64,000 bases of DNA from Phanerochaete sordida (GCA_019973155.2 BPQB01000028.1:62001-126000); one strand, 5' to 3'; counted from the first letter of the stretch, positions 1 through 12,477 are shown. Program-made: numbers and translations. Notes: generated by a model not told the origin, from the sequence alone.

Positions 1-285
1 TGCCACTGACCTCGACCTGCAGGACAGTTCGCGCCGCGAAGGAGCTCGGTTTCTCTCTCGGTAGAGACATCAAGGCCACCAGATGCTGCGCCGTCAAGCT
101 GTGACGTCCTCAGAGCAAGTATACCGCGCTAGCGAGGTACGTATGACAACGAAAGCCTGGGTGCATCTTGAAAGGACTGTTATATGACGCTCACTTGACT
201 GACTCTATGCAATACACTGGCTATGTAGGAAACTTGTGCATAATCTCCGCTGATCCCTAACAATATTCGAACGATGTCGGATCCC
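1..285. other. Window edge, no gene seen
   Basis: This is the 3' flank of the minus-strand P450 that ends at 286. I see no supported coding exon, RNA gene or repeat here. Confidence 0.4.
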
Positions 286-1854
286 CTACGTACGCATCTT
301 CACCGACACGAGCAAATCCTTTCTAGGCAACGGCAGCCCAGTGATCCACGGATTGCCGGTGGGCAGCGTGCAAGGTCCCGACGTGCCTCCCTCCACGACG
401 AGATCGAACCTGTGGAGCAGCACGATGACGAACATCTTCAAGTAGTACATCGCCATATGCCGTCCCGGACACTATTGCACGCCATCAGCACACGGCGCAG
501 CACGACACCACGACAACACGTACGATGTGCGCGCCCTTGGACCACACGTACAAATTGCGGACGCCCGCCCCGCCGACAAACCGGTCGAGGCGGAACGCGC
601 CCGGCTCGTCGAAGCGAGCGGGGTCGAGGTGCGCGCCGGGCGTGTACGCGACGACAGTGCTGCCCGCCGGCACGACGAACGGCCCGCGCGCGGACTGAAG
701 CGCGACGTCCGCACGCGCGACGCGGTGGCTCAGCGGGAGCAGGTGCAGCCGCGCGGCCTCCTTCATCGCCGCATCGACGAGCGCGAAGTGGCTGCCGTTG
801 ACGGCGCGCGGGTGCGCGTGCAGGAGTTCGGAGGGATCGGGGAACGTGGCTGCCACGCCGACGTCGACGGCGGCCTGCAGCTGCGCGCAGTACGCGGCGC
901 GGTCGCAGAGCAGGTGCGCGAGAAGCCAGTAGGTGAGGCGGAAGAGGTTCGTGAGGACGCCCCAGATGTACGTCTGCAGCAGGCCCGCGCGGTCGTCGTC
1001 CGTGAGGGCGAGCGCGAAGAGCGCGCGGAGGACGTCGTTTCCGTGCGCCGAGACGTCGGGGATGTCGGCTGACACGTCCTTCCAGGGACGCATGAAGCCC
1101 TTCAGGGCGTCGCGGACGCGAAGCCGCGCGCGGGGAACGGAGCGGGGGAGGAGGGGAATGGAATGGAAGAGCTGGTAGGTGGACTTGTCGAGGGTAAGGA
1201 CGTCATCGTAGATTCGAAGCGGGAAGGAGGGGCCGAACATGGTAGGAAGTACCGATTGAAAGAGCGCGCCTGTGACGAGCGACCACAAGGACTGGCATTT
1301 TCCTCCAGCAGCGAGCTTTTGAAAGGTTCTGTAGATCGCTGCGTTGTAGACGGCGGCGATTTCGCAGAGTGAAGGCTCCGCATTGCCCTTGACGATGATA
1401 GGGACGAGAGTGGATTCAATCATGTACCCGGCATGGGGAGACTGGACGTCGCCTAGCAGGCGCGGTACGGGGGAATGGAGGAGACCATTGACGAGGCCTC
1501 GGTCGGGGTTCCTGTAGAAGGCATTCAGGCTTTCTGGGTCGGACATGGATACGATCGACGTCCCGGCGGCGGTCAGCTGTAAGTTGGGTCCGTAGATTCG
1601 TCTGCACGGGGTAAGACGGTGAGAGATCATATTTTAAGTGCAAAGGAAGGGACTGACGAGCACTCCTCAAGAAAGCTGGGAATGTTCTAGCTAAGCCGTA
1701 CGGCCCCGCCAAGCCATGGTAGAGTAGACTTGACCAGCAGTGCTGTAGACGTGTGGGTCCTGGACTGCAAAAACCGCTGGTAGGCAGATATCGCTGCCGC
1801 CATCGAAAGGGTGATCAACACGAGGAGTGTTACAGAGTCTGTTCAGGCCGCCAT
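286..1854 (-). pseudogene. Cytochrome P450, CYP7/CYP8-like, with in-frame stop codons
   Basis: Three exons can be read: 1854-1658, 1601-524 and 471-286. Exon 1 encodes a membrane anchor followed by a Pro-rich hinge (STLPWLGGAV). Exon 2 carries the P450 body with an ExxR motif (EAAR in the K helix) and a meander-like segment (FDEPGAFRLDRF). Exon 3 starts exactly at the heme cysteine, giving WSKGAHICPG after splicing, so the first heme-motif residue is Trp instead of the usual Phe. The overall type recalls cholesterol 7-alpha-hydroxylase or prostacyclin-synthase-like P450s of basidiomycetes. Two stops interrupt the frame: TGA at codon 4 (1845-1843) and TAG at codon 56 (1689-1687). A start at the in-frame ATG at 1803 would avoid the first but not the second. 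The rest of the reading frame is intact, so this is either a young pseudogene, a sequencing error, or a gene with an unrecognised 5' structure. Confidence 0.7.
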
Positions 1855-4802
1855 GTCGATACGACCCGAGGGTGACCACTGACTGCCGGAGCATTGAGCG
1901 TCTTGGCCTTGGTTTATAGCGTCCAGACAAGCTTGAATCGCTTATTACGGTCAGGCGGCTGATGCTAGAGTGTGAGTCAAAATCACGATCTCGGAACGGT
2001 GGACGCACCTTCGAGTCCGTTACTGAACGGAACCGCCCGTGGAAGGGAAGCGCACAGGTAACACGCGTCTGTCGACTGACAAAATATCAGCAGTCGCTCA
2101 ACCGAAGCGCGTCGCTGGTAAGCTTGAGCAACGCTCATACTAGCGAGGGCACCGACTGTCCCGCTCACCTCAGTTCGCAGAGCAGCCAGCCTTCTAGAGA
2201 GTTTCAGATCTGCTTTCGTGACACAATGTTCGCCGCGCTACGACACGGTCGATAAGGATATGAGATATCAAGGCACAACTTGGTGACGGACTGACTATCG
2301 TTTCGGGCAATGACGCTGGATAGAATCACAGTCGTCGAGCAATGCGTTTGACATGTGGTATCTGCGGAGATATCGCGTACGTCAGCCAGAAACCAAGGTG
2401 CCGCGATTATTGTACTTTACCTTGAAGAACCTGTAGAAATCAAACGCACTCAGGTTTCGCGCGAAGACGAGATGTATGTTCAAACGTTCATGTTTGACAG
2501 CTCGAGGGGACATATCTGGTCTCGCGGGTGAGCTGGCGGGAGATACAGTATACTGCGTAGCGGGGGAGAACTCACCACCGCACTATCGCAGGCGTCAGCA
2601 GGGCACGTACTTAACACAAACATATGCTTCAGATAGGTCACAACGTAAGTATTTCTATAACATGGACGCCGTGGAGACGCACCAACCAGCTCTGCCTGAG
2701 ACGAGCGCACGCATACATGCACACCTCTGTCCAGATATCCAGTCTGAAAATCGATTGCGTGGGGGGTATAAGCAGTTATCTCGTCCGCAAAAGCAAAACC
2801 AAGGCTGCTGCGCGATGTAGTGGACGAGGTGGCGTTGGGGCCGAGGATCTCCGTTTCGACATTGCAGAGCAGAGCTGCCATGCTGTCAGTGGAAGCACGC
2901 TACACCCCTGGACGTAAAAGTCAGGAGAACTACGATGGCTTCAAAAGGGGGAATATTCTCACATCTCGGCGTTCAGAGGAGGCTGGATGTATTCTGGTGC
3001 GTTCCAAGGTCATGGGCAGGAACAACCGCAACGACGCGCGCCGCGTCCAATTTGGGATCCCGGCACAGGCCGAGATCACGTGCTCTAATTTGATCGAGGA
3101 ACCAGACTGCCAAAAATGCAGCGCGGCGACGAGCTCCCCCAAGTCAAGCCCACATTTTCATGGTGCATTATCTCCTTTGATTCTGGCCCACCCTGCACAA
3201 ATATCGCTGCTCTCTCAGGGTGATGGAGCTCTGTGTGCGATAACTCGTGAGTGCGACATTTAACTGACAGCTCATGGTGATCATCAGTGATCCCGTCCTA
3301 TTTGGCAGTGTAACATCCAGGTGACGAACGATTGCACTCGCGACGGTATAATCAGCGGTAGCGTCAAGAATGGGAGATGAACTGCCTCTGTCTGCGACAG
3401 CTTTCCGCGCTATGACATCATACATGCGCCGCAGAAACCAGATGATTGGACTCAGGTGCGTGGCAAACATCTCTGCAGAGCCGTTCCCAGACATCGTGCT
3501 TCTTAGCAGCTGCAGAGCAGGGCTAGCATGAGGAAAGCATAGTTCATTCCGCCCGGCACGGCGCTGACCGTTCCATTCTGCCGTCCCGCGATAAGCCCAG
3601 GGACGCAATGTTTAGCGGACTCGGCCACACTTGCACAATTGAGTCTGCGCTCCTCAGATTACATGTCACCACTTCTCCTGTTGCTTGTTGCAGCCATGCC
3701 ATCATGGACTGACTATAGACACCTTCTATAGTCTGGCAATTCAATCAAGACCATCGCGCCTGTCGTTAAGTGTCGTATACCATGGCGGAGCTGGGCTCGA
3801 AGCCAAAGGTTTTTCGCGAGAGAGCGTCAGCCTACTGTGGCCATCGACCGGGCAGGCTCTTGACCATGCGTCACCACAAATAACGGCCGATCTTCTTCTG
3901 TGAACGACAAGACATAGTAAGTCAGAACATCTTATCAGCAGGCTTCATTTACGACTTTTGTGTGATTAATCATAGATTGCAGCCCGGAGGGTGAGGCACC
4001 TACCGGTGGCATCACTGCAGAACAGCAAATCTCCCACGCACTTCTTAGACAACTCGCCATCTACCTGCAGTAACCTCAATAACTGCAAAATTGTCGCACG
4101 CAGCTGCGCCGCAGGTTTGATCTCCGGCCAGATAGGTGTGCATGCCATGCGCTCGCCCGCCTGATGTTGGACTTGACTGGAACAGGTGTGTCTGTATGGC
4201 ATCGGAAGTACTGAGACACGTACTCACGCTTCGGCTGCAGGCGTTCAGGCATGCTGACTACATGGCCAGTATAGTCATTTATGCTAGCGTAGCGATGAAA
4301 TGCTGTCCCTCTTGAAAGCTGGCCAGTGAGGCGCAGAGCATTATCGGTGAGCACTGTCCTGAACGCGTCAGACTATACACTATTTTCTGAGTCGCACACA
4401 CTAGCTTCCGCACTATCGAGCTTCCGCCGCACCGTTCTCCGCGGACGTGCGAGGCAATGGAGCCCCGCAGCTACTACTTGTCAAGAAGATCTCCCGTCAG
4501 TCGGTGATGCATCTATCAGGAAATCCGGGGCAAGATCGTCGTATCCCAGGGTATATTGCGAGAGGCACAGCGATAGAGCTTTCATTAGCTCAATCTGGCT
4601 GCTTCGTTGGTACGCTTGCCTCAATCCTCTCATATGTCGAAGTGTCTCAGGTAGAATTTATCTCAAATATGGGCGCTGTATGCTTACCTGCCAACCACTC
4701 TGTCTTCAGGGACGTCCCTCTGTCCAGCACAGGAAACCTTCCTCGCCCTGAAGGGTCTCTCTACAACCCTTGCAACCCCGCCTTCCTCAATTTGACTAGA
4801 CG
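1855..4802. other. 2.9-kb stretch without a recognisable gene
   Basis: Open frames of 60-147 codons occur on both strands, but none shows a recognisable domain and none joins into a plausible spliced gene. The stretch lies between a broken P450 and an intact one on opposite strands and may contain decayed sequence plus the promoters of both. Confidence 0.4.
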
Positions 4803-6814
4803 ATGGATATCAGCTGGACGGAGTGGTTTTTGGTACCGCTATGCGCCTTTATCTTGCTGGTGAAGCTGGTGAAAGATGCGAAGGTGCGTTGTATAATGAT
4901 CCTCTGTTCTTTAGGCTCACCTATTCGTGGCGCAGGCAGCATCGGTGCCTACAGTAGGCCCTTCGGCCCCAATACTATCATACTGGGGCGCACTAAAGTT
5001 CATTACCCACACTCGAGACGTGCTTGAGGCCGGACACGCAAAGGTGCGTCGAATCTCTTGCCCTCGGTTAGACCTGCACTCAAACCGAAGAAAAATGACA
5101 GTATCCTGGACGTACGTTCAGAATCGCAACCTGGCGGCGCTGGCACTATGTCCTGCCCACGCCTGCACACATCGACGAACTTTCACGCGCACCCGAAGAT
5201 CAGCTCTCGTTCATGGCCGCCGCGAACGACGTGCGTAGCCAGCGAATCTTTGTCCCTTTGGCATGCGCTGACGCGGGTGCGCCAGGCGTTCGAGCTCGAG
5301 CGCATGCTGCCCACGGCCGCCACGGAGAACCTGTACCACCTCCCGATCATCCGCACGACGCTCACGCGCAACCTCGCGCGGCTGCAGGGCGCCATGCACG
5401 AGGAGATCTGCGAGGCGTTCGCGCGCTGCGTGCCCGTGTCCGACGGTGAGCCCATCCGCGTCTTCACAATGCTGACGCTGAGCTCGCGCAGAGTGGCGCG
5501 CGGTGCCCGCCCTCGACGCCATGACGCGGATCGTCGCGCAGGTCAGCGCCCGCATCATGGTCGGCGCGCCGCTCTGTACGTCGGCCCCCGTCTGCGGCCG
5601 GCGCGTGCGCTCACGTTCGCTCAGGTCATGATCCCGAGCTCTTGGACATGCTGACGAACTTCACGACGGACGTCGCGACGAGCGGCCTCATCCTCAGCAT
5701 GGTGCCAGGCCCGCTGAAACCGTGCGTGAGGGCTCGTCGTGCGGAAGAGCCCTCGATGTTGATGCTGCTCTGCAGGATTGTGAAGCGCGCGGTCAGCAAC
5801 GTCGACGCGAATATATACCGCACTGCGCGCGTCGTGGGGCCTGCGATCGAGCAGCGCCGTACCATGATGGAGAAGTACGGGCAGGCTTGGCCTGAGAGGC
5901 CGGTACGCGCCGCCTCTCTTTGCGCCTGCGCGCCGGCGCTCACAATATCCAGAACGATGTACTCCAGTGGCTCATGGAAGCAGCAGAGGGCGAGGAGCGC
6001 GAGACGCGGGCGCTGGCGACCCGGCTGCTCTTGGTCGGCTTTGCGGCGATACACACGACGTCGATGGTGATACGAAACGCATCCTAGGTTGCTCGCAAAG
6101 CTAATGGAGGCTCTCTTTTTGCAGAAACTGACGTATGCCCTGTATCGTCTTGCAGCGAATCCGCAGTACGTTGCTCCGCTGCGTGAGGAGGTGGAGGCCT
6201 GTATCGCGCGAGACGGCTGGTCAAAGGCCGCACTGCAGAAGATGGTCAAGGTCGACAGCTTCCTGCGCGAGGTGCAGCGAGTGGATGGTCTCAGCTATCG
6301 TGCGTCGCATCTTCCGCCATCTTCCCCGAAGTCCCTTGACCCGTCCCCACAGTGCTCCTCGTGCGCAAGGCGATGACAGACTATACATTCGCGGACGGGA
6401 CGTTCATTCCACAGGGCTCGTACGTCTCGACATCCTCGGTTGCAACCCACTACGACGACGCGTACTACACGGACGCGACGACGTTCGCCCCGTGGCGCTT
6501 CGTCGGCACGGGCGGCGCCGCGCGCAGCCAGATGATCGACACCGGGCTCGACTACCTGCCGTTCGGGCACGGGAGACACGTCTGGTGCGCTCCATGCTCC
6601 TCGCCCATCCTTACGCGAGCTCACAGCTATCCTTAGCCCGGGGCGGTTCTTCGCGGCGAGCGAGCTGAAGACGATCCTGGCACACCTCGTCGTGACTTAC
6701 GACGTGCGCATGGAGAGCGCGGGAGGCATCCCGCCGTCTATCTCTATCTTCCACGCGACGGTGCCGAGCCGCATAGCGAAGGTGGTGTTTCGGAAGCGGG
6801 AGGTGGAAGAGTAA
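4803..6814 (+). CDS. Cytochrome P450, CYP512-like (copy A1)
   Basis: Eleven exons give an intact protein of 494 residues: 4803-4883, 4936-5043, 5102-5230, 5286-5445, 5492-5575, 5625-5721, 5776-5902, 5953-6066, 6125-6299, 6353-6584 and 6637-6814. An N-terminal membrane helix (residues about 7-21) anchors it to the ER, followed by a VPTVGPSAPILSYWGA hinge. The I helix carries GFAAIHTTSM, which departs from the classic AGxDT, as is usual in this group. The K helix has ExxR (EVQR). The heme motif FGHGRHVCPGRFFA appears only after the last intron is removed, because that intron splits the cysteine codon. The expected activity is NADPH-P450-reductase-dependent monooxygenation of a lipophilic substrate. 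Related polypore enzymes act on steroids and triterpenes, but the substrate here is unknown. Two further copies in the window share the exon layout. The CYP512 label is from memory. Confidence 0.9.
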
Positions 6815-6949
6815 GTGATCGGAGGCGCATCTGTAAGGATTCTATGTCAAATACACACTACGAATGTCTATATCGCATACCATAAATAAAGGAGATCTTG
6901 TGGGACAGGCCAGCTTTTTGAACTCGGATTGTAGCAGGCCGTATCTGTG
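6815..6949. other. 3' flank of P450 A1
   Basis: AT-richer sequence after the stop codon, presumably the 3' untranslated region. No element recognised. Confidence 0.3.
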
Positions 6950-7265
6950 GACGTCAGTAAATATGGGAGAGAATTGGATGAGGTACGCGTTGCTTTACAC
7001 ATGTCTTCTAGCTGGCTCATTGTCATATATGCGCTCGTGGTTCGTTTGCAGTCGCTATACCGCGTCTTTAAGAAGTTCATTCCCGTTGACAAAACCTCAG
7101 GGCACAAAGATGGTGCTGAATCTCCGCGTCACCGCAAACCCTACTACATCTCTCGGAGCGGAAGAGACAACTCTGTACTTTGCCACAGCCCCAAATTATC
7201 GTCCAAGATATGACACCTTCGAACTGGTAACTCTCCCTCCACGCTGGTCTTCTTCAGCGGCTTAG
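6950..7265 (+). pseudogene. Fragment of a DUF6533-type membrane protein gene
   Basis: Splicing at about 7038-7107 joins WLIVIYALV to GTKMVLNLRVTAN. This matches the last two exons of the complete DUF6533 gene at 22684-24593, which read WLIVVYALA and GAKMILNLRVTAR, with the intron in the same place. The upstream part of the gene (DUF6533 domain and most membrane helices) is missing: the sequence to the left quickly reaches the 3' flank of the P450. The tail after the shared segment differs and ends at 7265. It is therefore a 3'-terminal remnant of a second copy, and no complete open gene can be built. Confidence 0.6.
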
Positions 7266-7935
7266 GGAAGCATACTACTAGGTACCAGACATAGAGCGTC
7301 TTCACTACTTGCATACATGTAACTCCGATACATAGTGTATTATCCTTTCAAATATTGTAGCTTGTTCTTGGCCACTTTGTCGTCCACCCGTGCCGAAAAA
7401 TAGCTACCGCGATAGGTTGCTCAGAGTGTACAATTTGTGATCTGACGTTGGAGCGCTTCCAAAACTCGAGCATATAATCCCTTGCGTATGAGAATGACCT
7501 GATAACGTTGCAGCGGCATGATAACACATGACGTCGTTCTCGTACGTGCAAGGTTGGACGTTCTAAAGGTAAAAACTCCCGATAACCCTGAAGTATCGTG
7601 TCTTCGCGCCAATTTCAAAGCTTCAAAGCATTGCGGAATCTTCTTCTAACGTGCGGGGCGCCGGATGTTCAGAACACTGAGCAGGTTACAACCCCATTAT
7701 GCTACTTCTACGCGTTGTATCGCGCAACAGATTCCAGATGTTACATCATTAATTCATTCCCGGTACCATCTACCATACGGTACGGAAATGAGATACGTGC
7801 AACACATAATGGCGGGACATGGGCAGAATCTCGCGGAGTTAGCGCGTCAGTCTAACATCGACGCCCAGTCCCACGAGGGTAGACCCGATGCTAAAAGACT
7901 GGGTCAAGATCTCTACAAGCCGTCTCTGCGCTAGA
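7266..7935. other. Intergenic, no gene seen
   Basis: Only short frames of up to about 90 codons without recognisable content. It separates the DUF6533 remnant from the 3' end of the seven-helix gene on the minus strand. Confidence 0.35.
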
Positions 7936-9356
7936 TCATTGAGGACTCTGCGAGTCCTTTCGGACAAGGACGCCAAGAGGCATCACACTAACCGTCGAGT
8001 CTATCCCCTCCGTGCAGTGCCACTGGTGGGCCCTTTCATGCGAGTCTTCGCCATCGCATGACCTGGCTGGAAAGACACTCGAGAGACTCGTGGAGCTCGG
8101 TTCTGGCATTTGGAAATGCACGATTGGAAGGTTCGGCTCAGGCTTCTCCTTGAGTACGCTGACGCTCCAGACTATATGAGACATATTAGTACATGCGGTG
8201 TAAATTCTTGTAATATACCAAACCATCCAAGACTAACCGGTTGCAAATACGACGCCGATTATTGACACGTAGTAGTTGGTGAGGAGGAGGCTCGATGCAT
8301 GCAGAACAAAATTAGGATCTACAAAGATGTCGATAACGATAGTGATGATGAATAGGACTACAACATCGAGTCTCAGCAAGCGCATACATACAGCCCAGCC
8401 TTCTGCTTACCAGGGATGACAAAGTTTCCAATCGCGATCCAAAACAAGGTCTTCAGCCGGGTTGAACAAGAATCTAGAATATCGATGAGGGGGCGAAGCA
8501 AGCATGTGCTGCAGAACGGTGTACCTTCGACACTCAAGCTCATGCTTTGGGCGTCTCTCCGTCCGAACAGCTGCCCGCCACGATGCAGCTTACAAATGAA
8601 CGCGATGGAGAGGTAGCTGTGACAGGGTCGGATGAGCTCAGACTAGACTCGCCGGAACGGCGAGATGGACCTGTACTCACGCATTGTCGAAGATCTGGAG
8701 GAAGAGCTCGGCTCGCGAATACGGTAACCGTCCCCAGTCCAGCCGCTCCGCCGCGACCAGCGCATTTGCGGCATGAGCGGTCTCGCGGAAGCAGACCCTC
8801 CAGAACGCAATCATGCACCCTAGCCGAGCGCATTTGAAGATTACCGGGCATGCGAAGACGGCCACGAGCTTCCACCAGGACGTTCGTTTGGGCGGGTACA
8901 CGGCGACGAGTCGGTAGGCGAGGACGAGCTCCGCTATCCATGGAGACAGCAGCGCAACGACTGTGAAGACGCCGTGGGCGGTCGTGTCGACTTCCATCGA
9001 AGGGTTCAATATCGAAGAAAGCTGCGGAGAGGTGAGTATCACATATCTGGATGGAGCATTCGAGGACTTACAGAGCTGTAGGACGACCACATCGCGATCC
9101 CAATGCCCACCAAAATGGAGGACACGTTCAGGATGAAAATGGGCTGCCGCCTAGCGGCGGGGGTTGAGAGCCACAGAAGAGCGATGAGAATGGGCACCAG
9201 CATAGAACCGAAGACAGTCGCGATGATGGCGAAGGTCATTGGAGTGCGTATGGACATTGCGAAAGCCTCGATGATAATCTCGTTCTCGGGAGAGACGGCA
9301 TCCGGATACGCCGCGGCAGCGGTGGCGGAATACAAGGTGGACGCTATTGAACGCAT
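7936..9356 (-). CDS. Seven-helix membrane protein, Ste2-like receptor candidate (copy R1)
   Basis: About six exons with ~51-base introns encode an ~380-residue protein. It has a short N-terminal outside segment, seven hydrophobic helices and a hydrophilic C-terminal tail that ends before 7936. Helices 1-2 are joined by a short loop (LLWLSTPAARRQPIFILN). Helix 3 contains SPWIAELVLAYRL, helix 6 starts RLKTLFWIAIGNFVIP, and helix 7 has NYYVSIIGVVFAT. The loop-helix-2 segment and the N..IP of helix 6 resemble class D (Ste2-type) fungal receptors, but I cannot confirm this without profile search. Copy R2 lies 3.2 kb away in the same orientation and R3 at 31.7 kb. This copy has Cys where R2 and R3 have Trp in the FIWKL motif after helix 5, and shows no frame break. 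Confidence 0.75.
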
Positions 9357-10160
9357 AGGGATGACTTAGAGGGTCTGCAACTGGGTTCTGTATTATTAAC
9401 ACTATCGCATACACTGCCATACCAGCGAGAAGATCAAGGATATTTCGGCTTTGGCGGGTACAAAGACCCTGGGCACAGCTGGCGCGCCATGAGTTTCTGT
9501 CTGCAGAATGCTGGAGATAGCGCGTTAGGATCACTGTCACGTCGCCCTATCACTGAGAATCAGTGCGAAGGCTCGCGGATAGAATGGTCATAGAAGCCCA
9601 TACGCTGCACATAACGCTCTGTATATCCGGGGCACGACCGAAGGACGACGCCGATGATTGATGGCGCGCTTCAGACACTCGTGCAACAATACACACTCGT
9701 CAGCGTTGTTCTGCGCCCAACGGACATCAAAACGAGTGACAAGTAATGTGCAAATCAACGGATTTACTTTGGCCCAATCGGCGTCGAGGTCGCGTGGTCC
9801 GTGTATCACGGTAGTGACGGTACCAGGGCGAAGTACGCTGTCCGAGTCGCCGGCGTAAGCACGCTTTGCACACCCCGATGGTGTCGCTGAGGTTTGAGGC
9901 CCGTAGCGTGGGGCTCGAGTGTGGCCATGCAGTGCTGGAAACACTGTTCAGACGAGCAAAGGGCGAGCTGTGTACGAAAATCGCAGGTATTGCCGTCAAC
10001 CTTGAGGAACTGCATGAGAGTAATTAATGAGAGAGGGAGGAGTAAGCGCGTGAAGTAAGGCAAGTAAGTCGGATAATTATATGGGCGCCTGAGAAGAGTT
10101 AAGCAAAGTACTTATTCAGTAAGTAAACTCAGCTTAGTACTTTCTTTACTTCAACCTGGG
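9357..10160. repeat. Upstream half of tandem duplication, unit 1
   Basis: The non-coding flank upstream of R1 matches the flank upstream of R2 (about 12478-13320) in the same order. Examples are the CTATCAC/AGTGCG block near 9548 and 12686, GTGCAAATCAACG near 9749 and 12888, and the AAGTAAGT-rich block near 10065 and 13265. The copies have diverged by many substitutions and small indels. Together with the coding part, the duplicated unit is about 2.2 kb. No gene is seen inside the flank. Confidence 0.6.
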
Positions 10161-11092
10161 CCAGCAGCGTCCAGCAAAACCACCTCTGGGCAGCCCTGTT
10201 TTGATACGCTCCGATCTGGGATACCCACATACATCGCGCTCTTCCCGAAGCCGTGGTGATTCCTCTGGCAGATCATTTGGTGCCTCTTTTTGGCGACGGC
10301 TGGCTCTGCGGCTATCACGATGAGGCCCATATGTACACTCACATTGACGGTCCCGAAGACGAACTAGCTCAAAAACGCTTAGAAAGGCACAAAGCAACGG
10401 CACTCACCCAGGAAATGTGCTTGACATTGGGGTCACAATGACGGTTCGCGCCTCTTGTCGACTCGAGGGTGCGCAATGACCGCAACCTAGAGTTCACAGG
10501 GAGCTATCTGCGACTTCCACCCCGCAGACTTCGGCCGTTCGAAGGGCGTGTACCAGCTTCTCACGAGCACGCTGCAGCCATGCTTGCGTGCGCTTGCGAA
10601 GCTTAGGCCCCTTCGACGCGCCACTGTGGACCTCGCCTTCCCAAGCCGACCCGCCTACCGTGCGACGCTGCGTATCGCGGTGAAGCTCTGCATGGGGGGT
10701 GCAGAACGTTGCGTGGAAGGCTAGCGTGGGCTCATGCATGCCTCAGACCCTGGACGTGACGGTGCCCATAGATTCCACCCCATCAACGGAGCTCCGGCCC
10801 TGTACAATTAACATGAGAGCGATTCTTTAACGGCTCGGATTGTCAGTATGATCATATAAGGGGCAAGGATCGCGAATACGGCAAGACGGTATGAAAATGA
10901 AGTGCACGCAGCGCAGAGTGGCAGAGAGTGCAAGGCAGAATTTCGTTCGCGTGCCGGTCCAAGCATCGGCGCTGAACTCATGCTGTCCCGAGTCAGAGGC
11001 CTTGCGGGCAGAGAAACAAGGCAACATAACTTTCTGTACGTCGTTGAATATGAGCATGTCCAATCATATCATTGATGGTCCTGAAAGCCCTT
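10161..11092. other. Spacer between duplicated units
   Basis: About 0.9 kb between the 5' flank of R1 and the 3' end of R2. Frames of 60-136 codons exist on both strands but show no recognisable domain and no convincing splice structure. Confidence 0.35.
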
Positions 11093-12477
11093 TTAAACGA
11101 ACACTTCAAGAGGAATCGCACCATCCGTCGAGTCTACACCCTCCGTACTGTGCCACTGTCGAGCTTTTCCATACGGATCTTCGCCATCGCAGCTTGACCC
11201 AACGCGAGACGCATTGGAGAGACCCGTGGAGCTTGGTTTCGACGTCTTCTGGAAACGCACGATTGGCACAGTTGGCTCAGGCTTCTCTGCTGACATACTG
11301 ACGCTCCAGACTGGGTAGGAATTATCAGTACATGCGCTGTCGCTTGCTCAGACAGATCGGAACATGGGGAACTCACCGGTAGCAAATACAACGCCGATTA
11401 TCGACACGTAGTAGTCGGTGAGGAGAAGGCTCGATGCGTGCAGGACATAATTTGGGTCCACAAAGATATCGATTACGATGGCTATGTTGAATATGACTAG
11501 AACATATGTCAGCGGACACAGGCATACCATCCGGACTACCGCTTACCTGGAATGACGAAGTTTCCAATCGCGATCCAAAACAAGGTCTTCAGCCGGGTTG
11601 CGAAAGAGACTGGAAGATAGATTATGGCGCGAAACAGGCTTGCGCTGAAGGATGGCGTACCTCCGGCACCCAGACTCACTCTTTGAATGTGTTTCTGTCC
11701 GAATAGCTGCCCACTACGGTTCAGCTTCCAGATGAACACAGTCGAGAGGTAGCTGCGTAACGACAGGTGAGTTCAAACTTGCTAAGATCGCAAAGAACCG
11801 GGGACTCACGCATTGTCGAAGATCTGTAGGAACAACTCCGCGCGAGAATACGGGTACTTTCCCCAGTCGAGGCTCTCCGCCGCGACAAGCGCGTTTGCGG
11901 CGTGTGCGGTCTCGCGAAAGCAGACTCTCCAGAATGCAATCATACACCCAAGCCGGACACATTTGATAGTCACGGGATATGCAAAAACGGCAGCGAGCTT
12001 CCATAGGGGCGTTCTTCTAGGTGGAAACACTGCGACCAGCCGATAAGCGAGGACAAGCTCCGCTATCCACGGAGACAACAACGCGACGACGGCAAACACG
12101 CCGTTCGCCGTCTTGTTGACTTGCATCGCGGGGTTTAATATCGAATAGAGCTGTCCGGAATGAGCGTCGCAAGACGAGGTAAGGCGTGTAAGGCCACTCA
12201 CGGAGTCGTATGACGACCACGTCGCGATCCCGATGCCCACTAAAATCGAGGCCACGTTCAGGATGAATATCGGTTGTCCCCTGTCAGTCGAAGTTGAGAT
12301 CCAGAGAAGGGTGACGAGGATCGGCACGAGCATGGACCCGAAGACCATAGTAATAATGACGAAGGTCATTGGTGTCCGGATGGCCGTTGCGAACGCCTCG
12401 ATTATGGCTTCGACCTCTGGAGGTACGGCCTCTGGATCGGCCGCGGCAGCGAGGGTGACATAATGAGTGAGCTCCAT
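11093..12477 (-). CDS. Seven-helix membrane protein, Ste2-like receptor candidate (copy R2)
   Basis: This paralogue of R1 has the same exon layout and an intact frame. The start is the methionine of MELTHYVTLA at 12477, chosen because N-terminal length then agrees with R1 and R3. The segment between helices 1 and 2 reads STSTDRGQPIFILNVASI, helix 3 has SPWIAELVLAYRLVAVFPP, the region after helix 5 has FIWKLNRSGQLFG, and helix 6 has RLKTLFWIAIGNFVIP. The first intron (about 51 bases) has no stop codon and is in frame, so a naive open frame reads straight through it. The tail is Ser/Thr/Pro-rich and ends at 11093. Plasma-membrane location is predicted from topology; ligand and signalling partner are unknown. 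Confidence 0.78.

Noticed and set aside
527..1072. Plus-strand open frame of 181 codons over the P450
   Set aside because: Antisense to the GC-rich exon of the CYP7/8-like P450; composition is Arg/Ala-rich with no domain.
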